A stretch of 30,306 nucleotides of DNA from the NCBI GenBank assembly GCA_034005175.1, contig JAVEVF010000009.1, forward strand, positions 1 through 30,306, read 5' to 3'. A program made the position numbers and the translations under genes. Of the stretch, positions 7,822-15,838 are shown piece by piece. A model generated the notes under the pieces. The model saw only the letters and a program-made list of their open reading frames with translations, made no database searches and was not told the origin of the DNA. Position 1 is the first letter of the stretch. Every line of letters begins with the position of its first letter. Source of the DNA: JAVEVF01 sp034005175 (GTDB lineage Bacteria; Actinomycetota; Coriobacteriia; Anaerosomatales; SLCP01).

Positions 7822-8658
7822 TCACCACTCGGCAGTGAGCGCAGGGACCGAGCGGCGATCGACCAGAGAGATAGCGTGTTGCGGGCAGGACGAACGGCAC
7901 GTCCCGCATCCCCAGCACCCGTGCTCGGCGATTGAGACAGGAGCGTCTTTGTGCGGCCTAGAGATGGCCGAGAACGGACAGGCGCGCACACACGCACCGC
8001 AGCTGGTGCACGCCTCGCTGTTCAGGCGTGCCACCCACTCGCCCTTCCACATGACCTTGATGTCGTGCTTGAGCGTGAGGTTCATCGCAAGACACCCGCT
8101 TGAGATGTCACAGTTGCAGATGGCAGCCACGAAGGGCGTCTTAAACGTCCACACCGTGTGTGCGAGCCCATCATGCTCGCATCTGCGGAGAAGGGCGAGA
8201 GTGCCCTCCCGGTCCAACCGTTCGAACTCCGAGACATCCGGGCCATCGGCAAACGACGACCAGCCTTCAGCAAGCACATCATCAACCGGCCGAACGGTCA
8301 CGACGAGACACACCCCGTCCTCGGCCTTGCGCTGCCCACGACACAGACAGGGGATGCGCACGACGCTCGTGGCCATGGAGATGATCTTCTCGCACTCTTC
8401 GATGGGCACTGGCTGGCCGAAGTGGTCGACCTGCATGTGCTCAGACACACGTTTGCGCACGGGGTCAGCGAGTGGCTTGGGTACGAAGCGCAGTGCCGAA
8501 AGACCTGCTCGGATCTTGCGGCGGTTCTCTTCGAAACCTCCGATGAACGAGACGATGTAACCCCGACGTTCAAGATCGCGTTCAAGGTCAGCGGCGTAGT
8601 TGGACGCCTGAAGGTACCATTTCTCTCCATCCCCGTGCTGAACGCAGAACTGGCACAT
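7822..8658 (-). CDS. 4Fe-4S dicluster ferredoxin-type protein, AOR partner
   Basis: The 278-residue protein begins MCQFCVQHGDGEKWYLQA, a start I associate with ferredoxin-like proteins beside AOR genes. Its C-terminal end has two clusters: Cys217 onward (CTSCGACVRACPFSA) and Cys248 onward (CWGCGTCRSSCPQHA). More cysteines occur in the middle (IPCLCRG; AICNCDISSGC) and may bind a further cluster or metal. The start is uncertain. ATG 8658 has an AAAGGG very close upstream, while ATG 8700 would add 14 residues and has no ribosome site. It is co-directional with the AOR gene, 148 bases upstream of it, and is divergent from lpdA. The role as electron carrier for AOR is inferred from context. Confidence 0.75.
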   Translation of the reverse strand: MCQFCVQHGDGEKWYLQASNYAADLERDLERRGYIVSFIGGFEENRRKIRAGLSALRFVPKPLADPVRKRVSEHMQVDHFGQPVPIEECEKIISMATSVVRIPCLCRGQRKAEDGVCLVVTVRPVDDVLAEGWSSFADGPDVSEFERLDREGTLALLRRCEHDGLAHTVWTFKTPFVAAICNCDISSGCLAMNLTLKHDIKVMWKGEWVARLNSEACTSCGACVRACPFSAISRPHKDAPVSIAEHGCWGCGTCRSSCPQHAISLVDRRSVPALTAEW

Positions 8659-8742
8659 CGGCCCTTTCAGCCCCCTCGGTCGACACGGAGCACTAACCAT
8701 TAATGATACCCGTCGCAGGCGCGCCCCGCACGACATGCCTCG

Positions 8743-8752
8743 GTGCTAGAAT
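8743..8752 (+). promoter_or_regulatory. Possible extended -10 promoter element for lpdA
   Basis: A TGC-TAGAAT string lies 30 bases before the lpdA start codon, in the 124-bp gap between divergent genes. The TG extension could compensate for the lack of a recognisable -35 box. A similar CGGCTAGAAT occurs before gatB. This is pattern matching only. Confidence 0.3.
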
Positions 8753-8782
8753 GCGCACCACGCGACGTGCCGAGGAGGAGCC

Positions 8783-10186
8783 ATGAGGATCGTAGTGCTG
8801 GGTGGAGGGCCAGGAGGCTATGCGGCTGCGTTCGAGGCAGCTCGACTTGGAGCCGAAGTCGTGCTTGTGGAAGCCGACCGCCTCGGCGGCACCTGTCTGA
8901 ACCGGGGGTGCATCCCCACTAAGACCATCCTGCGCTCGGCGCGCATCGTTGCAGACACTCGCAATGGCAGCGAGTTCGGTTTGGATGTCGCGGCTGCGCG
9001 TGTGGATGTCGACCAGCTGCGCGAGCGCAAGGAGCGCGTGGTCGATGAGCTTGTCGCACAGGTCGAGGGCACGGCGAACCGTCTGGGCGTGCGTGTGGTG
9101 TACGGCCACGGCAGACTCGTCGGTCCTCTCGAGATCGAGGTGGCCACTGGCGATGGGCAGATCGAGAGCATCGAGGGGGATGGTGTCGTCCTCGCGACGG
9201 GCTCGGTTCCGTTCTTGCTCCCCACCATCGACCACGATCTCCCAGGCGTGTGGACGAGTGATGATGCAGTGGAGCTGGGTTCGCTGCCGCCAGAGGTTCT
9301 CATCATCGGTGGTGGTGTCATCGGGTTGGAGTTCGCGTGCGCGTACGCGGCGTTTGGGAGCAAGGTGACGCTCGTCGAACTCATGGAGCAGGTCCTGCCG
9401 GGAAGCGACCGGCGTGTGGTGCGCCAGACGCAAGATGCGCTTGAGAAGATGGGCGTGCGCTTCTTTCTTGGCGATGCGGTGGAGTCGGTGGAGCAGGTCG
9501 GTGACCGGGTAGTGGGCGTGCTGAGAAGCGGGGAGCGCATCGGCGCCGACGTCGTGATGAGTGCGCCAGGCCGCATGCCTCACTCGGCGGGCCTGGGCTT
9601 TGTCGAGGCAGGTATCGAGATGGACCGGGCGGCCGTGAAGGTCGACGAGCACCTGCGCACGAACGTGCGCGGCGTGTATGCGATCGGCGACCTCATCGGC
9701 GGGATGATGCTTGCGCACGTGGCCGAGGAAGAGGGTGTGATAGCTGCACGCAACGCAGTGGCTGAGCTGTCCAGCGACGCGGAGACGCCGGTGCTGCAAT
9801 CTGTTCGCTACGACTGTATTCCCGCATGCGTGTACACCTTCCCCGAGGTTGCGGTCGTGGGGTCATCGCGCGACTCGGCCAAGAAGGCTGGGGTTGACGC
9901 GGTGCAGGCTGTGGCGAAGTTCTCGGCGAACGGCAAGGCGCTTAGCGAGGGGGAGGCGGAAGGCTTCGTGCAGATGGCCGCTGAGAAGGAGACGGGGCGC
10001 ATCATCGGCTGCCAGATCGTGGGCCTGCACGCGGTCGAGATCATCCATGAGGTGGCACTTGCCATGCGCCACGGCATGGGAGTGCGCGAGCTCGCTGAGA
10101 CCGTGCACGCACACCCCACGGTGAGCGAGGTCGTGAAGCTCGCGGCCCTCGACGCTGCCGCCAAGTGCGGTCGCCGAGTGACATAG
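8783..10186 (+). CDS. lpdA: Dihydrolipoyl dehydrogenase
   Basis: The 467-residue FAD/NAD disulfide oxidoreductase re-oxidises dihydrolipoyl groups of 2-oxoacid dehydrogenases or the glycine cleavage H protein. Visible features are the FAD loop GGGPGGYAA at residue 7, the redox disulfide Cys38-x4-Cys43 (GGTCLNRGC), the NAD loop IIGGGVIGLEFA, the second FAD motif GVYAIGD, and the catalytic pair His444/Glu449 in HPTVSE. Length is normal for the family. A strong GAGGAGG site lies just before ATG 8783. It is followed 9 bases later by lipA, so lipoate synthesis and use are co-expressed. No E1/E2 or gcv genes are in the window. Confidence 0.93.
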   Translation: MRIVVLGGGPGGYAAAFEAARLGAEVVLVEADRLGGTCLNRGCIPTKTILRSARIVADTRNGSEFGLDVAAARVDVDQLRERKERVVDELVAQVEGTANRLGVRVVYGHGRLVGPLEIEVATGDGQIESIEGDGVVLATGSVPFLLPTIDHDLPGVWTSDDAVELGSLPPEVLIIGGGVIGLEFACAYAAFGSKVTLVELMEQVLPGSDRRVVRQTQDALEKMGVRFFLGDAVESVEQVGDRVVGVLRSGERIGADVVMSAPGRMPHSAGLGFVEAGIEMDRAAVKVDEHLRTNVRGVYAIGDLIGGMMLAHVAEEEGVIAARNAVAELSSDAETPVLQSVRYDCIPACVYTFPEVAVVGSSRDSAKKAGVDAVQAVAKFSANGKALSEGEAEGFVQMAAEKETGRIIGCQIVGLHAVEIIHEVALAMRHGMGVRELAETVHAHPTVSEVVKLAALDAAAKCGRRVT

Positions 10187-10195
10187 GGCGATGAC

Positions 10196-11092
10196 GTGAC
10201 GCACTCGCATGGTGCCGCGCACAAGCGCCTTCCCGTATGGCTTCGCCGCCCGCTTGCCACCCCCGGCCAGGTGACGGTCGTCGAGGGGCTGCTCGGCGAG
10301 TTGCGACTGAACACGGTGTGCCAGAGCGCGAGATGTCCCAACCGCGGTGAGTGCTATGCCAGCGGGACGGCGACCTTCCTCATCATGGGTGATGCGTGCA
10401 CGCGCGGCTGCCGCTTCTGCGCCGTCGACACCCGCGTCCCCGCGCCGCTCGACCCCGATGAGCCAGCGCGTGTGGCTGAGGCTGCACGGCGGTTGGGGCT
10501 GGGACACGTCGTGGTGACGACCGTCACCCGCGATGATCTTTCCGACGGCGGGGCGGCGCACTTCGTGGCTGTGATCGAAGCGTTGCGTGCCGAGGTGCCC
10601 AAGGCCCGCATCGAGGTGCTCACGAGCGATTTTGCGGGAGACGAGGCAAGCGTGGATGCGGTGGTGGATGCGGCACCTGACGTCTACAACCACAACCTCG
10701 AGACCGTCCCAAGGCTGTATACGAAGGTGCGCCCGGGAGCGAGCTACGAGCGCAGTCTCGGGGTGCTCGCACGAGTGAAGACGCGGTGTGCGCAAAGGGA
10801 TGTGCCCGAACTGCCCACCAAGTCCGGCCTCATGCTGGGTCTCGGCGAGACGTATGAGGAGGTGCGTGAGGTGATGCACGATCTGCGTGCGGTGGGCTGC
10901 GATCTTCTCACCCTCGGCCAGTACCTGCGGCCGAGCGCTGCCCATCTGCCGGTCGCCGAGTTCGTGGAGCCCGCCGTCTTCGACGCCCTTGCCGCAGACG
11001 CTCGCGCGCTGGGATTTTCAGGTGTGGCGGCAGCTCCATTCGTGCGCTCGAGCTACCACGCAGCGGAGCTTGCGAGCGGCTGCTCGTGCTAG
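10196..11092 (+). CDS. lipA: Lipoyl synthase (radical SAM)
   Basis: The 298-residue enzyme inserts two sulfurs into octanoyl groups on lipoyl domains. The auxiliary-cluster cysteines are Cys42, Cys47 and Cys53 (CQSARCPNRGEC). The radical-SAM cluster is Cys68-x3-Cys72-x2-Cys75 (CTRGCRFC). The conserved C-terminal RSSYHA (from Arg284) supplies the unusual serine ligand. The start is GTG 10196; a nearby ATG at 10191 is out of frame and stops at once. The ribosome site is weak, which fits coupling to lpdA 9 bases upstream. The stop codon interlocks with the stop of the opposing GGDEF gene (shared CTAG, 4-base overlap). No lipB or octanoyltransferase is nearby. Confidence 0.94.
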   Translation: MTHSHGAAHKRLPVWLRRPLATPGQVTVVEGLLGELRLNTVCQSARCPNRGECYASGTATFLIMGDACTRGCRFCAVDTRVPAPLDPDEPARVAEAARRLGLGHVVVTTVTRDDLSDGGAAHFVAVIEALRAEVPKARIEVLTSDFAGDEASVDAVVDAAPDVYNHNLETVPRLYTKVRPGASYERSLGVLARVKTRCAQRDVPELPTKSGLMLGLGETYEEVREVMHDLRAVGCDLLTLGQYLRPSAAHLPVAEFVEPAVFDALAADARALGFSGVAAAPFVRSSYHAAELASGCSC

Positions 11093-12144
11093 CCGACCGA
11101 TTCCGTACCGGTGACAAGAACAGGCCAACCCGCGCGGTCGCGCCCCGAGCTCTTAGCCTCGTATAGGCTGGAGTCGGCACCTGCGAGCACGATGTCGATC
11201 ACGCGTTCGCTGTGCGCCCCGCGGGGCGTCAGCACGGCCCCGCCGATGCTCACCGCAAGCTTGACGGGGACTCCGTCCCAGTCGGGACAGCGGATGTCGC
11301 GTACCGAGGTGAGTATGCGGTGCGACAGCGAGGCGTACTCCTCGGCATCCGTCTCCGGTGCGACGATGGCGAACTCGTCGCCTCCATAGCGCGCGATGAG
11401 GTCGCTTTGGCGTGTGGAGTCGCGCAGCGCCTCGGCGACGCACACGAGTGCTGCGTCGCCCACCGCGTGCCCGTGCTCGTCGTTCACGCGCTTGAACTCA
11501 TCGACGTCGATGAGCAACACCATCAGCGGGCGGTCGTAGCGGTACGCCCATGAAACCCACTGCCTGAGGTGCGAGATGAGCCCTCGGCGGTTGAACAAAC
11601 CTGTGAGCGGGTCGTGCGTGGCGTACGCGGCGAGCGCCACGTTGTCGCGAAGGGCGCGCTTGAGCACGCGGGCAAGGAACCGTGCGAGCGAGTCGGTGGT
11701 AGTGCTTGTCTCGATGGCCGAGACGAGACGCTCGATGTGCTGAGCGTACGCTTCCCGGTGGTGGCCGGTGCGACCGGGTTCCGTGAGATCGAGCAGCTCG
11801 GCGAAGACGGGGTCGAGCATGAAGAACTCGAGGTGCGCCGCAATCTCCACCATCTGCGCGGGGGTAAGCGAGGCGACGTCGACGGGCACGGCGGCCGAGA
11901 CGTCCTCGTGCACCTGCAGCAGCTCGTCTAGCAGCCGTTCGGGGTCGTTCACCACATCGGGGATGAGCCCCTGGTCCCACGCGTCAAGCAGCTCACGCCA
12001 CCAAGCGACGTGCTCCTCCTCCTCGGCAGCGAGGCTTTCGAACGTGTCTGCGAGCGCTGCATCAGCGCAATGTGCGGCAAGAGAGCGGTATGTGCTTGCG
12101 GCAAGCGTTTCGAGACCGATGCAGGTGACGAGTATCTTGCGCAT
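11089..12144 (-). CDS. Diguanylate cyclase with N-terminal ferritin-like (diiron) domain
   Basis: The 351-residue protein has two parts. Residues ~1-165 are alpha-helical and ferritin/rubrerythrin-like: Glu12 (LETLAASTY), then Glu42-x2-His45 (EEEEH), and a second helical pair with HLEFFMLDP and AYAQHIERL. Residues ~185-345 are a GGDEF domain (DPLTGLFNRRG, LLIDVDEFKRVND) with an intact active site RYGGDEF at 254-258. An RxxD inhibitory site (RQSD) lies exactly five residues before it. It should therefore make c-di-GMP and be product-inhibited. An iron- or oxygen/peroxide-sensing input is inferred from the N-terminal domain. The start at ATG 12144 is supported by GAAGGG six bases upstream; ATG 12150 would sit on that site. 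It is convergent with lipA and divergent from the COG2122 gene. Confidence 0.85.
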   Translation of the reverse strand: MRKILVTCIGLETLAASTYRSLAAHCADAALADTFESLAAEEEEHVAWWRELLDAWDQGLIPDVVNDPERLLDELLQVHEDVSAAVPVDVASLTPAQMVEIAAHLEFFMLDPVFAELLDLTEPGRTGHHREAYAQHIERLVSAIETSTTTDSLARFLARVLKRALRDNVALAAYATHDPLTGLFNRRGLISHLRQWVSWAYRYDRPLMVLLIDVDEFKRVNDEHGHAVGDAALVCVAEALRDSTRQSDLIARYGGDEFAIVAPETDAEEYASLSHRILTSVRDIRCPDWDGVPVKLAVSIGGAVLTPRGAHSERVIDIVLAGADSSLYEAKSSGRDRAGWPVLVTGTESVG

Positions 12145-12234
12145 GTACATCCCTTCGGCAGCAGCGGTCTCACGCTGACTATACCGCTCCCCGATATGCT
12201 TGCGTACCACGCCGCTCGCGGGGAAGATAGCAGT

Positions 12235-12969
12235 ATGACCTTCGAGCCACGCACATATCGCCGGACCACCAAACCCGCGGGCCTCGTGTGTTTCGATGTC
12301 GCCATCAAAGAGACGGACCTGCACGTGTGCGCGGCGCGCGACCTCACCGACCTTGCCGAGGATCTCGTGGTGCGCGCCCGGTGGGATCTTGAGGGATACA
12401 TTCGCGCACACCCGCGCTTCGGCGAGACGCTGACCCCAATCGACGTGCCGCAGAGCGCTCCCGAGATCGTGCGCCGCATGGCAGACGCAGCGCGCATCGC
12501 GCGCGTGGGTCCCATGTCAGCGGTCGCCGGCGCTATCGCCGAGTATGTGGCACGTGGGCTTGCTGTCACCTCGCCCGAGGTCATCGTTGAAAACGGCGGC
12601 GACATCTATCTCATGGGCACCGACGACCGCACGGTTGCGCTTTGGGCAGGGGACTCGGGAGTCCAGGGGCTTGGCATCACGGTGCGAGGGGGGCTGCTGC
12701 CGGTGTCGGTGTGCACGTCATCAGGTAAGGTGGGCCACTCGGAGTCCTTCGGCGCGGCCGATGCCGTCACCGTGCTTTCGCGAAACGGCGCACTTGCCGA
12801 TGCCACGGCCACGGCTCTGGCAAATCGCGTGCGCAAGCCAGAAGACATCGAGCGCGCTATCGAGGCCGCGCAGCGTGTTCATGGTGTGTTGGGTGTGCTG
12901 GTGAGCGTGCAAGGCCATCTCGGCGCGTGGGGAAACGTGCATCTGGTCTCACTCGGCAGACAGGATTGA
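12235..12969 (+). CDS. UPF0280/COG2122 ApbE-like protein (sulfide assimilation/homocysteine synthesis)
   Basis: The 244-residue protein has the UPF0280 signatures: RVGPMSAVAGAIAEYVA, VENGGDIYL, CTSSGKVGHSESFGAADAVTVLS and LADATATALANRV. These resemble the substrate fold of ApbE flavin transferases. As I recall, the Methanosarcina member of COG2122 (MA1715) is needed for efficient use of sulfide in homocysteine formation, alongside DUF39 and NIL-ferredoxin proteins. Both of those occur at the start of this window, so the same role is likely. ATG 12235 has GGGGAAG nine bases upstream; ATG 12196 would overlap the promoter region shared with the divergent GGDEF gene. The biochemical reaction is not established. 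Confidence 0.82.
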   Translation: MTFEPRTYRRTTKPAGLVCFDVAIKETDLHVCAARDLTDLAEDLVVRARWDLEGYIRAHPRFGETLTPIDVPQSAPEIVRRMADAARIARVGPMSAVAGAIAEYVARGLAVTSPEVIVENGGDIYLMGTDDRTVALWAGDSGVQGLGITVRGGLLPVSVCTSSGKVGHSESFGAADAVTVLSRNGALADATATALANRVRKPEDIERAIEAAQRVHGVLGVLVSVQGHLGAWGNVHLVSLGRQD

Positions 12970-12987
12970 TGGAGAGGGGCAGGTTGG

Positions 12988-13281
12988 ATGGATAGCATCG
13001 ACGAGTTGGACATGTACGAGGCCGAGAGACGCCTGGCGCTTTACAATGAGTACCGAGATGCCGCCCGCGTCTTCACGTACTATATCGAGACGGATCTGCG
13101 GGCGTACCTCGCCAATGACGTGGTCGTGGAGCCACAACCCTCGCAGGGTGGCGTGTATTTCAAGGTGACTCTCACCGATGTCTGGATCTATGAGGCCGAG
13201 CGGCTGAACCGGTTCGTGCCCGAGGCTGTCATCTACTCGATGGGCGACGTGCATGTCCAGCGGCTGAAGGCCGAGGAGTAG
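12988..13281 (+). CDS. DUF2469 family protein
   Basis: The 97-residue acidic protein matches the actinobacterial DUF2469 family, e.g. M. tuberculosis Rv2901c. Its pattern is LDMYEAERRLALYNEYRDAARVFTYYIETDLRAYLAN, then VYFKVTLTDVWIYEAERLNRFV and VHVQRLK. Function is unknown. In mycobacteria it lies near rnhB and rplS; here it sits between the COG2122 gene and ligA, 7 bases before the ligA start. ATG 12988 is preceded by GGAGAGG. The family's restriction to Actinomycetota is one of the best taxonomic clues in the window. Confidence 0.85.
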   Translation: MDSIDELDMYEAERRLALYNEYRDAARVFTYYIETDLRAYLANDVVVEPQPSQGGVYFKVTLTDVWIYEAERLNRFVPEAVIYSMGDVHVQRLKAEE

Positions 13282-13288
13282 CGGGGCC

Positions 13289-15445
13289 GTGACTTCTGAG
13301 TCTTCCGAGCGGGCAGCAGCTGAGACACGCGCTGAGGCACTACGCCACGAGATCGCGCACCACGACTATCTCTACTACGCGCTTGATGCGCCGGAGATCT
13401 CGGACAGCGCATACGATTCGCTCATGCGTGAGCTCCGCGAGATCGAGGACGCATGGCCCGAACTCGTCACGCCCGACTCGCCCACGCAGCGTGTCGGTGT
13501 CACGCCTACAGCGACGTTCTCGCCGGTCGTGCACTCGCAGCGGATGTACTCGATTGACAACGCTATGGACCTGCACGAGCTCGATGCGTGGCTGGCGCGC
13601 GTGCACGACGCCCTCGGCGTGCGTGAGTGCGCATATGTGTGCGAGCTCAAGATCGACGGCTCGTCGATAGCGCTAGCGTATGTCGACGGCGTGCTGGAGC
13701 AAGCCGCTACACGCGGTGACGGGCGAACAGGCGAGGACATCACCGCCAACATACGCACGGTGCGCGACGTGCCGTTGCGCTTGCGCTCGGCGGTAGGGCC
13801 GCTCCCCGAGGGCAGGATCGAAGTGCGTGGCGAGGTCTACATGCCCAAGGCGAGCTTCGAGCGCTTGAACGAGACCAACGAGAAGGCGGGGTTGCCGCCT
13901 TTCGCCAACCCGCGCAACGCTGCTGCTGGATCAGCGCGACAGAAGGATCCGGCGGTGACGGCCGACCGTGACCTAGCCACGTTCCTGTACCAGGTCGCGG
14001 AGCCACGCATACTCGGGCTGACACGACAGAGCGAGGCGCTCGCGTGGCTGCGCTCGGCAGGCTTTCACGTCAACCCCGACGTCGTGACCTGCGCGGGTCC
14101 TGAGGAAGTGCGTGCGTACTGTGAATCGGCCACCAAAGCGCGCGAGACGCTGCCCTATGAGATCGACGGGGTGGTGGTGAAGGTGGATTCGTTTGCGCTG
14201 CAAGACGAGCTCGGTTTCACGGCGAAATCGCCGCGATGGGCCGTCGCCTTCAAGTTTCCGCCGGAGGAGAAGACCACGGTGCTGCGCGAGATTCGCGTGC
14301 AGGTGGGGCGGACGGGAGCACTCACCCCGCTCGCTGAGTTCGATCCCGTTGTGGTGGCGGGGTCCACCATCGCGCGCGCGACCTTGCATAACGAGGATGA
14401 GGTTCACCGAAAGGACGTGCGCGTGGGGGACACGATCATCGTGCGCAAGGCAGGTGATGTGATCCCCGAGGTGGTGGGACCGGTGCTAGGGATGCGCCCG
14501 CCTGGCGCCGTCGAGTGGCACATGCCCACCACGTGCCCGTCGTGCGGCGGGCCGGTGTGGCGCCCCGAGGGCGAAGCAGTCGCGCGCTGCACGAATGTCG
14601 CATGCCCTGCGCAACAGCTGGAACGGCTCGGGCACTGGGCTAGCCGCGGCGCGATGGATATCGACGGAATGGGTGCGGAGATCATCACGCGTCTCGTCGA
14701 TAGTGGCCTGCTGCATGACATCTCGGACTTCTACATCCTCACTGAACCAGCGCTTGCCAATCTCGACATGGGGCGCACGAAGAAAGATGGCTCGCCGGTC
14801 GTTCTCGGGCGCACTGTTGCCGCGAAGCTTGTGGCGGCGGTCGACCAGTCGCGTGCGCGTCCGCTTGCGCGTGTTCTGTTCGGCCTGGGGATTCGTCACG
14901 TGGGCGCCACCGTTGCCGAGCTGCTCGCCGCGCAGTTCCACTCGCTCGATGCGCTCGGACAAGCGGCTGCATCACTTGAGGCGGGGAAGGAAGGCACAGC
15001 GGCGGACCCCATCGCGCGGGTCGAAGGTGTGGGGCCGGTCATCGCGGCGAGCGTGCGCGCATTCTTCGCGAACCCCGACAATCTCGCGCTCATCGAGCGG
15101 CTGCGCGAGCGGGGAGTGAGGTTGGCCGAGGAGCGGGCGGAGCCTGACCGCCCGCAGACGCTAGCCGGCCTCACGTTCGTTCTCACCGGCGCGCTTGACC
15201 GCTACACACGTGATGAGGCCGGTGCTGCCCTGAAGGAGCTCGGGGCCAAGGTCACCGGTTCGGTGAGCAAGAAGACATCATTTGTAGTTGCGGGGGAAGA
15301 TGCCGGCAGCAAGTACGACAAGGCAGTAGCGCTCGGCGTGCCCGTTCTTTCCGAAGTCGATCTCGCGCGCATCCTGGAGACCGGGCGGCCCCCCTCGGCC
15401 ACTCCCGGCGACGCGCCGCCCAAACCCCCCTCGGCAGACGACTGA
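13289..15445 (+). CDS. ligA: NAD-dependent DNA ligase
   Basis: The 718-residue enzyme seals nicks in DNA during replication and repair. The order of domains is standard: Ia domain (HDYLYYALDAPEISDSAYD), adenylation domain with nucleophile Lys121 in KIDG, OB fold, Cys4 zinc finger (Cys416, 419, 434, 439), helix-hairpin-helix repeats (MDIDGMGAEI; VEGVGPVIAASV) and a C-terminal BRCT domain (LAGLTFVLTGALDRYTRDEAGAALKELG...). The end is a Pro-rich tail. The start is GTG 13289, seven bases after the DUF2469 stop, so the two are likely co-transcribed. Confidence 0.96.
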   Translation: MTSESSERAAAETRAEALRHEIAHHDYLYYALDAPEISDSAYDSLMRELREIEDAWPELVTPDSPTQRVGVTPTATFSPVVHSQRMYSIDNAMDLHELDAWLARVHDALGVRECAYVCELKIDGSSIALAYVDGVLEQAATRGDGRTGEDITANIRTVRDVPLRLRSAVGPLPEGRIEVRGEVYMPKASFERLNETNEKAGLPPFANPRNAAAGSARQKDPAVTADRDLATFLYQVAEPRILGLTRQSEALAWLRSAGFHVNPDVVTCAGPEEVRAYCESATKARETLPYEIDGVVVKVDSFALQDELGFTAKSPRWAVAFKFPPEEKTTVLREIRVQVGRTGALTPLAEFDPVVVAGSTIARATLHNEDEVHRKDVRVGDTIIVRKAGDVIPEVVGPVLGMRPPGAVEWHMPTTCPSCGGPVWRPEGEAVARCTNVACPAQQLERLGHWASRGAMDIDGMGAEIITRLVDSGLLHDISDFYILTEPALANLDMGRTKKDGSPVVLGRTVAAKLVAAVDQSRARPLARVLFGLGIRHVGATVAELLAAQFHSLDALGQAAASLEAGKEGTAADPIARVEGVGPVIAASVRAFFANPDNLALIERLRERGVRLAEERAEPDRPQTLAGLTFVLTGALDRYTRDEAGAALKELGAKVTGSVSKKTSFVVAGEDAGSKYDKAVALGVPVLSEVDLARILETGRPPSATPGDAPPKPPSADD

Positions 15446-15535
15446 TCGGCTTGGCATGGCGCGCACGCCCGTCGGGTATCATGTGACGCGTCGCGCAAGA
15501 CGACTCAGCCCCACCCATCACGAAAGGCTCGCCCC

Positions 15536-15838
15536 ATGGCAATCTCGCTCAAGGAAGTCCGCGAAATCGCAGTCATCGCGCGCTTGAGGCTCACCGACGA
15601 GGAGGTCACAAGCTTCACCGACGACCTCAACTCAATCCTCGCGCATGCAGACACCATCCGCGAGCTTGACCTTGCGGATGTGCCGCCCGCTGAACACCCT
15701 CTTGATGTGGTGAACGCGACCCGTGCCGACGAGGTTCGTCCTGGTCTTTCTCGCGAGGCCGCGCTTGCCAACGCGCCACAGGCCGCCGAGGGCGCGTTCG
15801 TGATCCCGCGCATCGTGGGCGGAGGCGATGAGTCATGA
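15536..15838 (+). CDS. gatC: Asp-tRNA(Asn)/Glu-tRNA(Gln) amidotransferase subunit C
   Basis: The 100-residue subunit begins MAISLKEVREIAVIARLRLTDEEV and ends with FVIPRIVGGGDES, both typical of GatC. It wraps around GatA and stabilises the GatCAB complex that converts misacylated Glu-tRNA(Gln) or Asp-tRNA(Asn). CGAAAGG lies about 9 bases before ATG 15536. The 90-bp gap behind ligA contains a TATCAT box near 15477 that may be a -10 element, but no matching -35 box is clear. The stop overlaps the gatA start (ATGA). Confidence 0.95.
   Translation: MAISLKEVREIAVIARLRLTDEEVTSFTDDLNSILAHADTIRELDLADVPPAEHPLDVVNATRADEVRPGLSREAALANAPQAAEGAFVIPRIVGGGDES

Noticed and set aside
11089..12411. Longer GGDEF frame starting at 12411
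   Set aside because: The first 89 residues are antisense to the COG2122 gene and precede a good ribosome site and start at 12144.
13973..14407. Long minus-strand frames opposite ligA, gatB, lpdA and ubiB-like genes (up to 547 codons, e.g. 19996-21639)
   Set aside because: These are shadow frames typical of high-GC DNA. The plus-strand genes carry clear family motifs, while the shadow translations are His/Arg-rich without domains.
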